Of a DNA stretch of 10,450 nucleotides, positions 1 to 7,310 are shown piece by piece; the stretch's first letter is position 1, and each line of letters opens with the position of its first letter. Source of the DNA: Anaerolineae bacterium (GTDB taxonomy: Bacteria; Chloroflexota; Anaerolineae; Anaerolineales; Villigracilaceae); contig PLNY01000463.1 of the NCBI GenBank assembly GCA_003141915.1, forward strand, positions 238 through 10,687. The letters are read 5' to 3'. Under the pieces are notes generated by a model, which made no database searches, was not told the DNA's origin, and saw only the letters and a list, made by a program, of their open reading frames with translations. A program made the position numbers and the translations under genes.

Positions 1-797
1 TGCTGACCGCCTGTTCCTCAACTGCATCCAGTAATACGAGTAACAGCCGACGAACGCCTGTTGCTCAAATTCCAATTCAGCCAAGCCAATCTCAACCTTC
101 TGCTACCGTGCAGCCGCCCGTTGCTGACACTTCAACATCCATACCTGCTTTGACGGCAACACCTACATCCTCGTCTGATGTGACTGTTACGCCGACTTCT
201 ACAGCAGATCCTTCCCAGCCTGCTGATTTGGATGTCTTAAGCAGCCAAGGCTATGCTCTGAACGATGGGTTTTACATTGTGGGCGAACTGCTAAACAATA
301 CCGCTACGCCGATGGGCAATATAAACATCCTGGCAACGTATTATTATCAGCTCGTCGGCAAACCCACAGTGGTCGGGACAGAGAATGGAAGCACCATGTT
401 GGCTGTGATTCCTGCCTACGGCAAGGCGCCTTTCGTCGTCGGTCCTTTCCAGATGACGACGAACAAGGCCGGCCCGGTTACCTGGTACGATTTACATGAA
501 ACCGGCCAGGCCGGAACACTTCCCAGGCAGGACCTCGTTGTACAGGAAGGCTCCAACTCCTATTCCGCCGGCAGTTGGTTATATGTCCGAGGCGAAATAC
601 TAAACACTGGAAAGACAGATGCAAAGTTTGTAAAAGTGATCGTCACGTTGTACAACCAGGACGGAACGATCATCGGCGCGATTTCCACGTATACGAATCC
701 AAGCAATATTCCCGCCGGAGGGTATGCGCCTTTCTCAGCCTCCACCGAATATTGGCCAGGCTTCGATCACTTTACCGTGCAAGTTCAGGGTCAATAA
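1..797 (+). CDS. Lipoprotein with two FxLYD-like repeats (5' partial)
   Basis: The reading frame is open from the window edge (first full codon at 3) to the TAA at 795-797. The first codons read L-T-A-C, a lipobox, so the mature protein would begin at the Cys encoded at 12-14, and the rest of the signal peptide lies before the window. The GTG at 108 is therefore not the true start. After the Cys comes a linker of about 65 residues rich in Ser, Thr, Pro and Gln. It is followed by two similar beta-rich units: one around 'YIVGELLNN' (about 275-480) and one around 'LYVRGEILN' with 'VIVTLYNQDGTIIG' (about 575-795). This resembles the FxLYD family of surface proteins. The role is unknown; it is probably an outer-face membrane-anchored protein. 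Confidence is high for a real lipoprotein gene and moderate for the family. Confidence 0.85.
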   Translation, partial: LTACSSTASSNTSNSRRTPVAQIPIQPSQSQPSATVQPPVADTSTSIPALTATPTSSSDVTVTPTSTADPSQPADLDVLSSQGYALNDGFYIVGELLNNTATPMGNINILATYYYQLVGKPTVVGTENGSTMLAVIPAYGKAPFVVGPFQMTTNKAGPVTWYDLHETGQAGTLPRQDLVVQEGSNSYSAGSWLYVRGEILNTGKTDAKFVKVIVTLYNQDGTIIGAISTYTNPSNIPAGGYAPFSASTEYWPGFDHFTVQVQGQ

Positions 798-799
798 GC

Positions 800-828
800 G
801 TGACCTGCTGAAAAAAGTACGGTATAAT
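800..828 (+). promoter_or_regulatory. Sigma70-type promoter of the tRNA-Ser gene
   Basis: A perfect -10 box TATAAT lies at 823-828. GTGACC at 800-805 (4 of 6 matches to TTGACA) is exactly 17 nt upstream. The predicted transcription start is near 835, about 30 nt before the mature tRNA 5' end. The promoter begins just after the stop codon of the preceding lipoprotein gene, so the tRNA is probably transcribed alone. Confidence 0.7.
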
Positions 829-865
829 TCCGCCCGCTCTGACGCCCAAAGGGTGCGTTGGCAAT

Positions 866-952
866 GGAGAGGTCGCGTAGCTTGGTTTAGCGCGCACGCC
901 TGGAGAGCGTGTTTCCCGCAAGGGAACGCGGGTTCAAATCCCGCCCTCTCCG
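866..952 (+). tRNA. tRNA-Ser (anticodon GGA)
   Basis: A complete class II tRNA cloverleaf can be folded. The acceptor stem is GGAGAGG (866-872) with CCTCTCC (945-951) and a G discriminator at 952. The anticodon stem is CACGC (895-899) with GCGTG (907-911), and the 7-nt loop CTGGAGA holds anticodon GGA at 902-904. A long variable arm of the serine type follows (about 912-927). The T arm is GCGGG-TTCAAAT-CCCGC. The GGA anticodon reads UCC and UCU. The 3' CCA is not encoded (CTG follows the discriminator), so a CCA-adding enzyme is required. Confidence 0.96.
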
Positions 953-959
953 CTGGATA

Positions 960-998
960 AAAAAACGTTCCTGACAAAATGGGAACGTTTTTTATTTT
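960..998. terminator. Bidirectional intrinsic terminator between tRNA-Ser and the act operon
   Basis: A perfect 12-bp inverted repeat pairs 960-971 (AAAAAACGTTCC) with 982-993, around a 10-nt loop. The plus strand ends in a T-rich tail (988-998). Because the stem itself begins with A residues, the minus-strand transcript also ends in a run of U. It lies 8 nt after the tRNA and about 25 nt past the end of the last act-operon gene, so it can stop both converging transcripts. Confidence 0.85.
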
Positions 999-1021
999 GA
1001 GAATATCACCTCTCTTGTACG

Positions 1022-1780
1022 TTATGGATTCAAACTAATGAGGTAAGCGATCACATCTGCGATCTGTTGCTGCGTCAGCGCATTTCTATCTCCCCATGGT
1101 GGCATTGTATTAATTGGGCCAGGCCCGGCGGGTGTCGAACCATGTTGGATGAACAGGTCAAGATTTGTAACAAAGGTCAGGTGATCCGAATTTTTGAGCG
1201 CTGGGTTGATTGGATTGAGCGCTGGGCACGATCCAGCATCAGAACCGGGATTTGGAATGCCGCCTTTACCTTCAGCATTATGGCACGTAACACAATTAGC
1301 GGCGAATATTTGCGCGCCCGAATTTGGATCGCCGGTCAAGTTGATTGCATCGCCCGGCCCACCGAGGTTGGATGGACGCGGCACGCCGGATGATGCTACG
1401 CTCGCTGTCGTAGGAGTAGCGGCGGCCATCGTTATTACCAATGTAGAAGTCACCGATGCCGTGTTTCCGGATACTCCCGAGGGAGGCGTTCCCGTTAATG
1501 AAGATGAAACAAGATTTATCGGCGTGGATGATGCGAGCGCAATCTGCGTTGGAGCGAGGCTCATGAAATGAGTCGCAGTTGGCGCAACTGGATGAGTCGA
1601 GATAGGCAATGTGGCAGGCACCAACGATGGGATTGAAGTCCGCGAAACAATTGGCACAGATGCGTTACAGTTATTCAAGGAAAAGCCGCATCCAGATAAT
1701 GTAACAAAGGAAACCCAGCCCACAATGACAACAATAAACGCAATGATTACACCGTAGAATACTTTTCGAAAATCATCCAT
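1022..1780 (-). CDS. Membrane-tethered monoheme cytochrome c, last gene of the act operon
   Basis: The product has 252 residues. A hydrophobic segment (about 8-27) runs straight into L28-S-G-C31, a lipobox, so it is probably a lipoprotein, although the N-terminus (MDDFRK) has little net positive charge and a plain membrane anchor is possible. Residues about 40-140 are a low-complexity Ser/Thr/Pro/Ala linker. The cytochrome c domain covers about 141-252, with heme site C163-V-T-C166-H167 and probable axial ligand M226 in 'NTMPPWG'. It begins 9 nt after actE, and its ribosome site (GGGAGG) overlaps the actE TAG stop, which suggests coupled translation. It sits where many ACIII operons carry actF. 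The long tether fits a short-range electron carrier from the complex to an oxidase; that role is inferred. Confidence 0.9.
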   Translation of the reverse strand: MDDFRKVFYGVIIAFIVVIVGWVSFVTLSGCGFSLNNCNASVPIVSRTSIPSLVPATLPISTHPVAPTATHFMSLAPTQIALASSTPINLVSSSLTGTPPSGVSGNTASVTSTLVITMAAATPTTASVASSGVPRPSNLGGPGDAINLTGDPNSGAQIFAANCVTCHNAEGKGGIPNPGSDAGSCPALNPINPALKNSDHLTFVTNLDLFIQHGSTPAGPGPINTMPPWGDRNALTQQQIADVIAYLISLNP

Positions 1781-1789
1781 GCTCCCTCC

Positions 1790-2305
1790 CTATTTCAAAG
1801 TGCGGACAAAGTTGACCACATCCCAACGCTCACGCACGGTCAGGTTCTCATTGAGCGCAGGCATGAAGCCAGGGATTCCATTTGTGATCGTCAAGAAAAT
1901 AGCCCCGTCGCTCAAGAACTGAACAGCGGGACTGGTCAGATCAGCAGGCTTATTGTGCAAGAACGAGGCGACTGTCCCATCGCCTTTTCCTCCCAACCCA
2001 TGACAAACTGAGCAGTTGACTTGGAAAAGTTCCGCTCCACGCGCCAGCGATGCCTGATCCGCCAGAACGGGATTCTTCGGCGCGCCCTCGTTCGGGATGA
2101 AGGCCGGCCCCTCGATCGGAATCGATTCGGTCGCGACCGGAAGCGGATGCTCCATTTGCTGCATCGCCGGGGAAAGTCCCATGAAACTGACCCACTGAAT
2201 CTTAATAACATCATAGGTAAAGAGCATCGTGATTCCAAATAGAACCAGAACAACTGCAAAGACCACCCCCAGGCGTTTAAGGATTACATTCCAACTGGTG
2301 CTCAT
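1790..2305 (-). CDS. actE: ActE-type membrane-anchored monoheme cytochrome c of ACIII
   Basis: The product has 171 residues, with one N-terminal transmembrane anchor (about 11-30) and no lipobox Cys. A periplasmic or outer-face cytochrome c domain follows (about 85-171), with heme site C98-S-V-C101-H102 and likely axial ligand M148 in 'GIPGFMPAL'. In ACIII, ActE accepts electrons from the ActA hemes and helps pass them to the oxidase or to a soluble carrier. The start overlaps the end of actD by 4 nt (ATGA type), indicating translational coupling. Known ActE proteins are, to my recollection, often lipoproteins; this one appears to use a transmembrane helix instead. Naming rests on context and on the heme domain. 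Confidence 0.88.
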   Translation of the reverse strand: MSTSWNVILKRLGVVFAVVLVLFGITMLFTYDVIKIQWVSFMGLSPAMQQMEHPLPVATESIPIEGPAFIPNEGAPKNPVLADQASLARGAELFQVNCSVCHGLGGKGDGTVASFLHNKPADLTSPAVQFLSDGAIFLTITNGIPGFMPALNENLTVRERWDVVNFVRTLK

Positions 2306-2826
2306 AGTTGACGCGCCTCCGCCGGCTCCACAGATTTAGCACCCAATTTTGTCAGTGCATCCACAAACTTCTTTTGCTCATCTTTTGGGCAACTGAACAA
2401 TACAGCGATTCTGCCATCACTGATGTCAGGAACATATTCTTTCGGAGTGTAAGAGGGAAAGCCACTATCCACCAACATGCCAAGGAAGGCGAAGCCCATT
2501 AAGCCAAGCATGGTCATCTCAAAAATAATGATCAATAGCTGTGGCCAAGGATAAACCGGCTGTCCGCCAGCATCTAGGGGAAATAAATATGGTATTCCCC
2601 AAACGAAGAAGACGGCCAATAGCAATCCAAGGAACGCGCCTGCCAATGCGATCTGCCCAACGCGGGTAACGGCTGATGGACGTTCCAAAATGGCTGGCCT
2701 GATCGGGATGCCCGAAATAACATTCATATTTTCATCTGCGACGCCCAGTTCATGTAGCTTGTGAATACCGTCAGCCGCAGGTTCAATATCTTCGAACACT
2801 GCCAAAAGTGTATTGGAAACAGACAT
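2302..2826 (-). CDS. actD: ActD subunit of ACIII (DUF3341-type membrane protein)
   Basis: The product has 174 residues. A soluble N-terminal domain (about 1-55) opens with 'LLAVFEDIEPAADGIHKL', typical of the DUF3341/ActD family. Two transmembrane helices follow (about 57-80 and 96-119), joined by a short loop, then a soluble C-terminal tail. It has no cofactor motif. In ACIII it is a structural membrane subunit packed against ActC. It is 18 nt downstream of actC, with a good ribosome site (AAGGAG) in the gap, and overlaps actE by 4 nt. Length and layout match the family. Confidence 0.9.
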   Translation of the reverse strand: MSVSNTLLAVFEDIEPAADGIHKLHELGVADENMNVISGIPIRPAILERPSAVTRVGQIALAGAFLGLLLAVFFVWGIPYLFPLDAGGQPVYPWPQLLIIIFEMTMLGLMGFAFLGMLVDSGFPSYTPKEYVPDISDGRIAVLFSCPKDEQKKFVDALTKLGAKSVEPAEARQL

Positions 2827-2844
2827 TCGTAAACTCCTTCCGCC

Positions 2845-4275
2845 TTAATCAATTTCACTTATGGTCGGAATCCTGGCTTTACCGATCTTGCGCAGGATAT
2901 GACCTTCCTGACCCTCCTGCACTTCCCAGGCCGGGATCAATGGAAGGATTCTCGAAGCCGCAAAGTAAAGCAGAAGGAACAAGGCAAAGGTTCCGATGGT
3001 AAGTATGATTTCGACTCTTGGAATATAGCTGTGCCAAGTGAAGGGCATGCGGTTAATTGTCAGCATCTCGGGAACGATAATGTAGCGCTCGGTGTACATG
3101 CCGACATTGATCAGAATGCCAACCAGTGCCATCAGCCAGGGAGTCTGCCTCCATTTCTTTCTCCACAAAATTGACCATGGCACGACGATGTTACAGAACA
3201 ACATAAGGTACCACAGCCACCATTGCGGACCAGTCTGAACAAAAAGATTCAAGATCTTTTCCCATTTATCGCCGCCATACCACGAAACGATATAATCGTT
3301 GAAGTAAAAATAAGCCCATATCATGGATATGATCAACAGCATTTTGCCAACCGTATCAAAATGCTCCGGGCGAAGAAAGTATTTCATGTTCTTCATGGTG
3401 GAGCGGACTAAAAAAAGTACTATCGGCACTGCCGCCACACCCGACAGCAAAGCCCCGGAGACAAAGTACGGCCCAAAGACGGAAGAAGACCAACCGGGTC
3501 GGATTGCCATCGCGAAATCCCATGCCACGATCGTGTGCACTGAGAACGCCACCGGGATGATCGCAAAGGCAAAGATGTTCATTGCCAAATGCAGATTCTT
3601 CCACTCGCCTTCTGTGCCGCGGAAACCAATCGCGAGGATCTTGTAAAAAGTTTTGACCCAGCCTTTGGAACGGTCACGTACCATCGCCAGGTCCGGGATG
3701 AGCGGCAGGAAGAGATATAGCGAGCTGCAAATCAGATACGTGGTGATCGCCATAAAATCCCACATCAACGGCGAGTGAAAATCGGGCCAGATGGTGCGTT
3801 CATTCGGGTACGGAATCATCCAATAAGCAAGCCAGACGCGTCCCATGTGCATGAAAACACTGAGACCAGCATTAACTATGGCGAAGGCGGTCATCAATTC
3901 CGCCACGCGTGTGAACGGGCGTCTGCTCTCAATCTTCAAAACACGCAGGATCGCCGAAGTAAGTGTGCCAGAGTGGCTGATTCCAATCCAGTAAACAAAA
4001 TTAACCAGAAAGACTCCCCAGTAGACAGGACGGTCATCGCCAGATACGCCCAAGCCTTGCATGATCAGGTAATACCATGCATATCCCAGGCAGGTCACAA
4101 CGATGAACGCCAAGATAGTCACAACTGTCCAATATTTCCATGTGGCAGTATGCATCGAATCCAGCACCATGGTGTTCATGTCACCGCGAGGCATGGGGTC
4201 ATGCATTAAATGTTCTTTTGGATCTTCCATTTCCTCCGGACGAAGACGAGGTAATGCCTTTGCGATTGCGCTCAT
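2845..4275 (-). CDS. actC: ActC, NrfD/PsrC-family quinol-binding membrane subunit of ACIII
   Basis: The 476-residue protein is polytopic, with roughly 9-10 hydrophobic helices between about 48 and 440. It shows NrfD/PsrC-family features: 'VYWIGISHSGTLTSAIL' with H101 in an early helix, 'FHSPLMWDFMA' (H167, D173) and 'VAWDFAMA' (D253). These buried His and Asp residues lie in the region that forms the quinol site and possible proton path in ACIII structures; the exact match of each residue is inferred. It is the only NrfD-like subunit in this operon. Its ATG overlaps the TAA stop of actB2 by one base (TAATG), so the two are translationally coupled. The final 30 residues form a soluble tail. 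Confidence 0.93.
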   Translation of the reverse strand: MSAIAKALPRLRPEEMEDPKEHLMHDPMPRGDMNTMVLDSMHTATWKYWTVVTILAFIVVTCLGYAWYYLIMQGLGVSGDDRPVYWGVFLVNFVYWIGISHSGTLTSAILRVLKIESRRPFTRVAELMTAFAIVNAGLSVFMHMGRVWLAYWMIPYPNERTIWPDFHSPLMWDFMAITTYLICSSLYLFLPLIPDLAMVRDRSKGWVKTFYKILAIGFRGTEGEWKNLHLAMNIFAFAIIPVAFSVHTIVAWDFAMAIRPGWSSSVFGPYFVSGALLSGVAAVPIVLFLVRSTMKNMKYFLRPEHFDTVGKMLLIISMIWAYFYFNDYIVSWYGGDKWEKILNLFVQTGPQWWLWYLMLFCNIVVPWSILWRKKWRQTPWLMALVGILINVGMYTERYIIVPEMLTINRMPFTWHSYIPRVEIILTIGTFALFLLLYFAASRILPLIPAWEVQEGQEGHILRKIGKARIPTISEID

Positions 4276-5033
4276 TAAGCTCCTCCAGCCAGATAAGTTA
4301 CGTGAGGTATGGTGCCAAGGTCCTCCAATAAATGACCGGCGCGGCTAGTGACAGCGGCTTGGCTAACCTGGGTGGTCGGATCATCAATTCGTCCAAAGGT
4401 GATGGCGCTCGCCGGGCAGGCTTGCGCGCAAGCGGGAACCACCTCCCCATCGCGGATCTCGCGATTCTCCGACTCCGCTGTATCTTCTGTGTGACGAATG
4501 CGCTGAATGCAGAACGTGCATTTTTCCATCACGCCGCGTCGACGCACGGTCACATCCGGATTGAGATGATTCTGAAGAGTCACCAACTCAGGGCGTTGAC
4601 GAGCATCCTGATAATCGCGCCAGTTGAAAGTCCGCGCTTGATACGGACAGTTATTCGCACAATAACGCGTGCCAATGCAACGGTTATAAACCTGCAAATT
4701 CAAATCTTCCGACTCGCTATGCACAGAAGCATAGACTGGGCAGACCGGTTCGCACGGCGCTTTGTGACATTGCTGGCACATCACCGGCTGATACGATGTC
4801 ATCTTGATATCTGGAAAGCTTCCGCTCCAAAAACGTTCGATGCGGATCCATTGCATATTTCTGCCATAGCCTGCATCCACTTCACCCACAAAGGGAACAT
4901 TATTTTCCATGGAGCAAGCCGCCACGCAAGCCTGGCAACCGGTGCATAAATCCTGGTCAATGACCATGCCCCATTTGCCTTGCGCATCCTGACTCATGTT
5001 CATCTTAACGGGAGAATTTAAATCATTCGCCAT
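4275..5033 (-). CDS. actB2: ActB2, iron-sulfur subunit of ACIII (three [4Fe-4S] and one [3Fe-4S] predicted)
   Basis: The 252-residue ferredoxin-like protein has four Cys groups: C30/C33/C36/C40, C86/C89/C94/C98, C119/C125/C129 and C172/C175/C202/C206. In the third group the second Cys is Thr (C119-I-G-T122-R-Y-C125-A-N-N-C129). This predicts one [3Fe-4S] and three [4Fe-4S] clusters, the set reported for ACIII. It belongs to the PsrB/HybA-like family and would relay electrons between the quinol site in ActC and the rest of the complex. It has no signal peptide, so it is probably exported bound to the Tat-targeted ActB1. In well-studied ACIII this domain is the C-terminal part of one fused ActB; here it is a separate gene with its own start. 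The ribosome site overlaps the actB1 TAG stop. Confidence 0.93.
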   Translation of the reverse strand: MANDLNSPVKMNMSQDAQGKWGMVIDQDLCTGCQACVAACSMENNVPFVGEVDAGYGRNMQWIRIERFWSGSFPDIKMTSYQPVMCQQCHKAPCEPVCPVYASVHSESEDLNLQVYNRCIGTRYCANNCPYQARTFNWRDYQDARQRPELVTLQNHLNPDVTVRRRGVMEKCTFCIQRIRHTEDTAESENREIRDGEVVPACAQACPASAITFGRIDDPTTQVSQAAVTSRAGHLLEDLGTIPHVTYLAGGA

Positions 5034-5045
5034 AAATTATCTCTC

Positions 5046-7286
5046 CTATGGTTGTTGTCCAAAATTTTCATAAACGCCAATGACACCCTCTAATCGCGAC
5101 AGCTGACGCTTCTTTCCGGTTTTCTTGATACTGACCTTCATGGACGCGAAAGCAAGATCGCCCGCCTCATTGGTTGCATTGCTCAACAGGTCAAACGGAT
5201 TGACGCCACGTCCTTGTGCAAATTGTCCATAAGCGGTATGCCCCTGACCAAAGGGCATGGCAATCGTATCGGGACGAATGGCCGGATACTTATAAACGGA
5301 AGCCTCCACTGAACCCGCATCGCTCGAAATCAAGACGACATCATCGTTATCAACGCCCAATTGAGCGGCAGTATCAGGATTGATCTCGACCCATGAATTC
5401 CACACTACGGTTGTGGTTGGATCAGGGATTTCCTGAAGCCATGGTTTATTCGCGCCCGCTTCCGCCATCACAGGTTCAACGAACGGAACAAAATAAAGTT
5501 CGCCATCGCCAACGAATTGCGCGGGAGTTGCATTGAATGTTTTATTCAGCGCGTTGGATGCAGACGGAGCCACACGATCATCGCTTGTTTTCCACCAGCC
5601 TCCATTTTGTTGGAAATAAGCAGTAAACGTATTGATCTCCGCGGCAGAGAAAAATCCATCGGTATTACCAAGCAAACCTTTTAGTTGACTTTGGATATAT
5701 TCCAGTTCATCCTTAAACTTCAAAGCAGAAGCCAATGTGCCTCCGGCTTTTTGCGCGGCGGCTAATAAAACATCAGCGGTAGCGCGTGCATCATAAAATA
5801 TCTGAGGCACTGCGCCATCTGCGGTGTAAACGCCGGAGACAACCGGCTGCGCGCCGGAAAGCGTAGATGAACCTGCGCCCGCCGCGACTTTTTGATAACC
5901 CCACGATTCAAGTCCATGCTTATCGGGGAAAATATAATCGGCTTGAACCGCAGTTTCATCCGGGAAGGTTGCGAATGAAACAATCTGCGGCACATTCTTG
6001 AATGCGTCTCTCAATGCAATTGACTTGGGAAGTTCAAATAATGGATTGACGCCATGCACGAATAAAACCTTGATACTGCCCGATTGAAGCTTGGCAACAA
6101 AGTCATCCATTTCCCTGATGCTTGCTGGACGATGATATTCATCGGCAAGCGGCGCAAGCGGTGACAGGAACACGCCGCCATCTTTGCCAATATTATTTAC
6201 AAGCGCATTTAACGTCAGCACGGCCTCGGCAGTTTGCAATCCGTTGCTTTGTCCCAATGCCGCGCCGCCGGAAATCGCCAACGGATGAGCCGAACCAGCA
6301 AACATATTTGCCAATCGCTTCAATGTATCCAGCGTAACACCGGAGACATTGGCGATGCTGTTCACATCCACATTGGAATAAGCGGCTGGTAGAGAAGCGC
6401 CGCTCGCTGTAACCATGAGACTGCCAAGCGCCAACGCGACCAATCCTTCGGTACCCGGGGTAATCGGAATCCATTCATCGGCTTTTGCACCGGTCTGTGA
6501 CATGCGCGCTTCGAATTGAACGAAGTACCCGCGCTGATTTGGATTTCTGCGCCGCAGGCTGGAATATCCACGCGTCTGCGCGACCGGAGAGAGCCAGGTC
6601 TCAAGAAAATTCGCGCCGAACGAAAAAACCAAATCTGCATTGCCAATATCAAAGAATGGTAAGCCCGATTGACCAAGCAAATCGTTCGCAGCCTGCATCA
6701 ATGTGGTACGCGCTTCGAACATGCCCAGCGCACCGAATCGAATCGGAGCCGGGGCATTGATCGCTTTGGTCAGATCCGTTATCAGATCAAAGAGATGATC
6801 GGGAGCCATGCCCATGAGAAAAGCAATTTCATTGGGCTGGTTCTTGCTCAACGCATCAGCGACAACCTGTATTGCATCATCCCAACTCATATTTGATTCT
6901 ACGTTCTGATTATCGGAGCCATATAAACTTTGTCCGCGCGAATGTTTGATCGGGCCGCGCACACGCTGGGGATTGTAGAGTCCTTCCAAAGTCGCCTGAC
7001 CGCGCGCACACGTCTTTCCAAGATTGACCGGATTGTTCGGGTTGCCTTCCACTTTAATCGCACGCCCTTGATAAGTACGCGCGATCAAACCGCATCCCGC
7101 AGAACATTCCCGGCATGTGGTTGCATAATACGTGCTCAGTCCGTTATATGTATACTCCGGCATTTTGGTATATGGCTCACGCTGCACAAGGCGCGCAGCT
7201 GGGCCACAGCCGGTCAATACTGCAGTGGTTGCCGCGCCGACACCAGCCAGTTTAAGAAAATCGCGCCGGGAAATCTTATCGCTCAT
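5046..7286 (-). CDS. actB1: ActB1, Tat-exported molybdopterin-oxidoreductase-like subunit of ACIII
   Basis: The 746-residue protein begins with a twin-arginine signal (S6-R-R-D-F-L-K) and a hydrophobic stretch ending in L24-T-G-C27, a lipobox, so it is probably a Tat-exported lipoprotein. C58, C61, C65 and C93 form the C-x2-C-x3-C-x27-C pattern of the N-terminal [4Fe-4S] domain of the molybdopterin oxidoreductase superfamily. The central part (about 120-480) has the Moco-domain layout, and about 625-720 resembles the C-terminal dinucleotide-binding domain ('INPDTAAQLGVDNDDVV'). I see no clear Cys, Ser or selenocysteine molybdenum ligand in the usual region (about 180-210). As in known ACIII, the fold is probably structural and lacks Mo. 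It lies 24 nt after actA and 12 nt before actB2. A polysulfide or formate reductase is unlikely given the neighbours. Confidence 0.92.
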   Translation of the reverse strand: MSDKISRRDFLKLAGVGAATTAVLTGCGPAARLVQREPYTKMPEYTYNGLSTYYATTCRECSAGCGLIARTYQGRAIKVEGNPNNPVNLGKTCARGQATLEGLYNPQRVRGPIKHSRGQSLYGSDNQNVESNMSWDDAIQVVADALSKNQPNEIAFLMGMAPDHLFDLITDLTKAINAPAPIRFGALGMFEARTTLMQAANDLLGQSGLPFFDIGNADLVFSFGANFLETWLSPVAQTRGYSSLRRRNPNQRGYFVQFEARMSQTGAKADEWIPITPGTEGLVALALGSLMVTASGASLPAAYSNVDVNSIANVSGVTLDTLKRLANMFAGSAHPLAISGGAALGQSNGLQTAEAVLTLNALVNNIGKDGGVFLSPLAPLADEYHRPASIREMDDFVAKLQSGSIKVLFVHGVNPLFELPKSIALRDAFKNVPQIVSFATFPDETAVQADYIFPDKHGLESWGYQKVAAGAGSSTLSGAQPVVSGVYTADGAVPQIFYDARATADVLLAAAQKAGGTLASALKFKDELEYIQSQLKGLLGNTDGFFSAAEINTFTAYFQQNGGWWKTSDDRVAPSASNALNKTFNATPAQFVGDGELYFVPFVEPVMAEAGANKPWLQEIPDPTTTVVWNSWVEINPDTAAQLGVDNDDVVLISSDAGSVEASVYKYPAIRPDTIAMPFGQGHTAYGQFAQGRGVNPFDLLSNATNEAGDLAFASMKVSIKKTGKKRQLSRLEGVIGVYENFGQQP

Positions 7287-7310
7287 AATAATATGTTCCT
7301 TTCACCCGGT

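Noticed and set aside
866..952. tRNA-Ser as an integration site for a mobile element
   Set aside because: There is no integrase, and I see no repeat of the tRNA 3' end in the window. The neighbouring operon looks like core respiratory genes.
4332..4949. 205-codon open frame on the plus strand
   Set aside because: It is fully antisense to actB2, whose 15 cluster cysteines are in the other frame.
5046..7286. ActB1 as a formate dehydrogenase, nitrate reductase or polysulfide reductase catalytic subunit
   Set aside because: No clear Mo-ligand residue is visible, and all neighbours are ACIII subunits.
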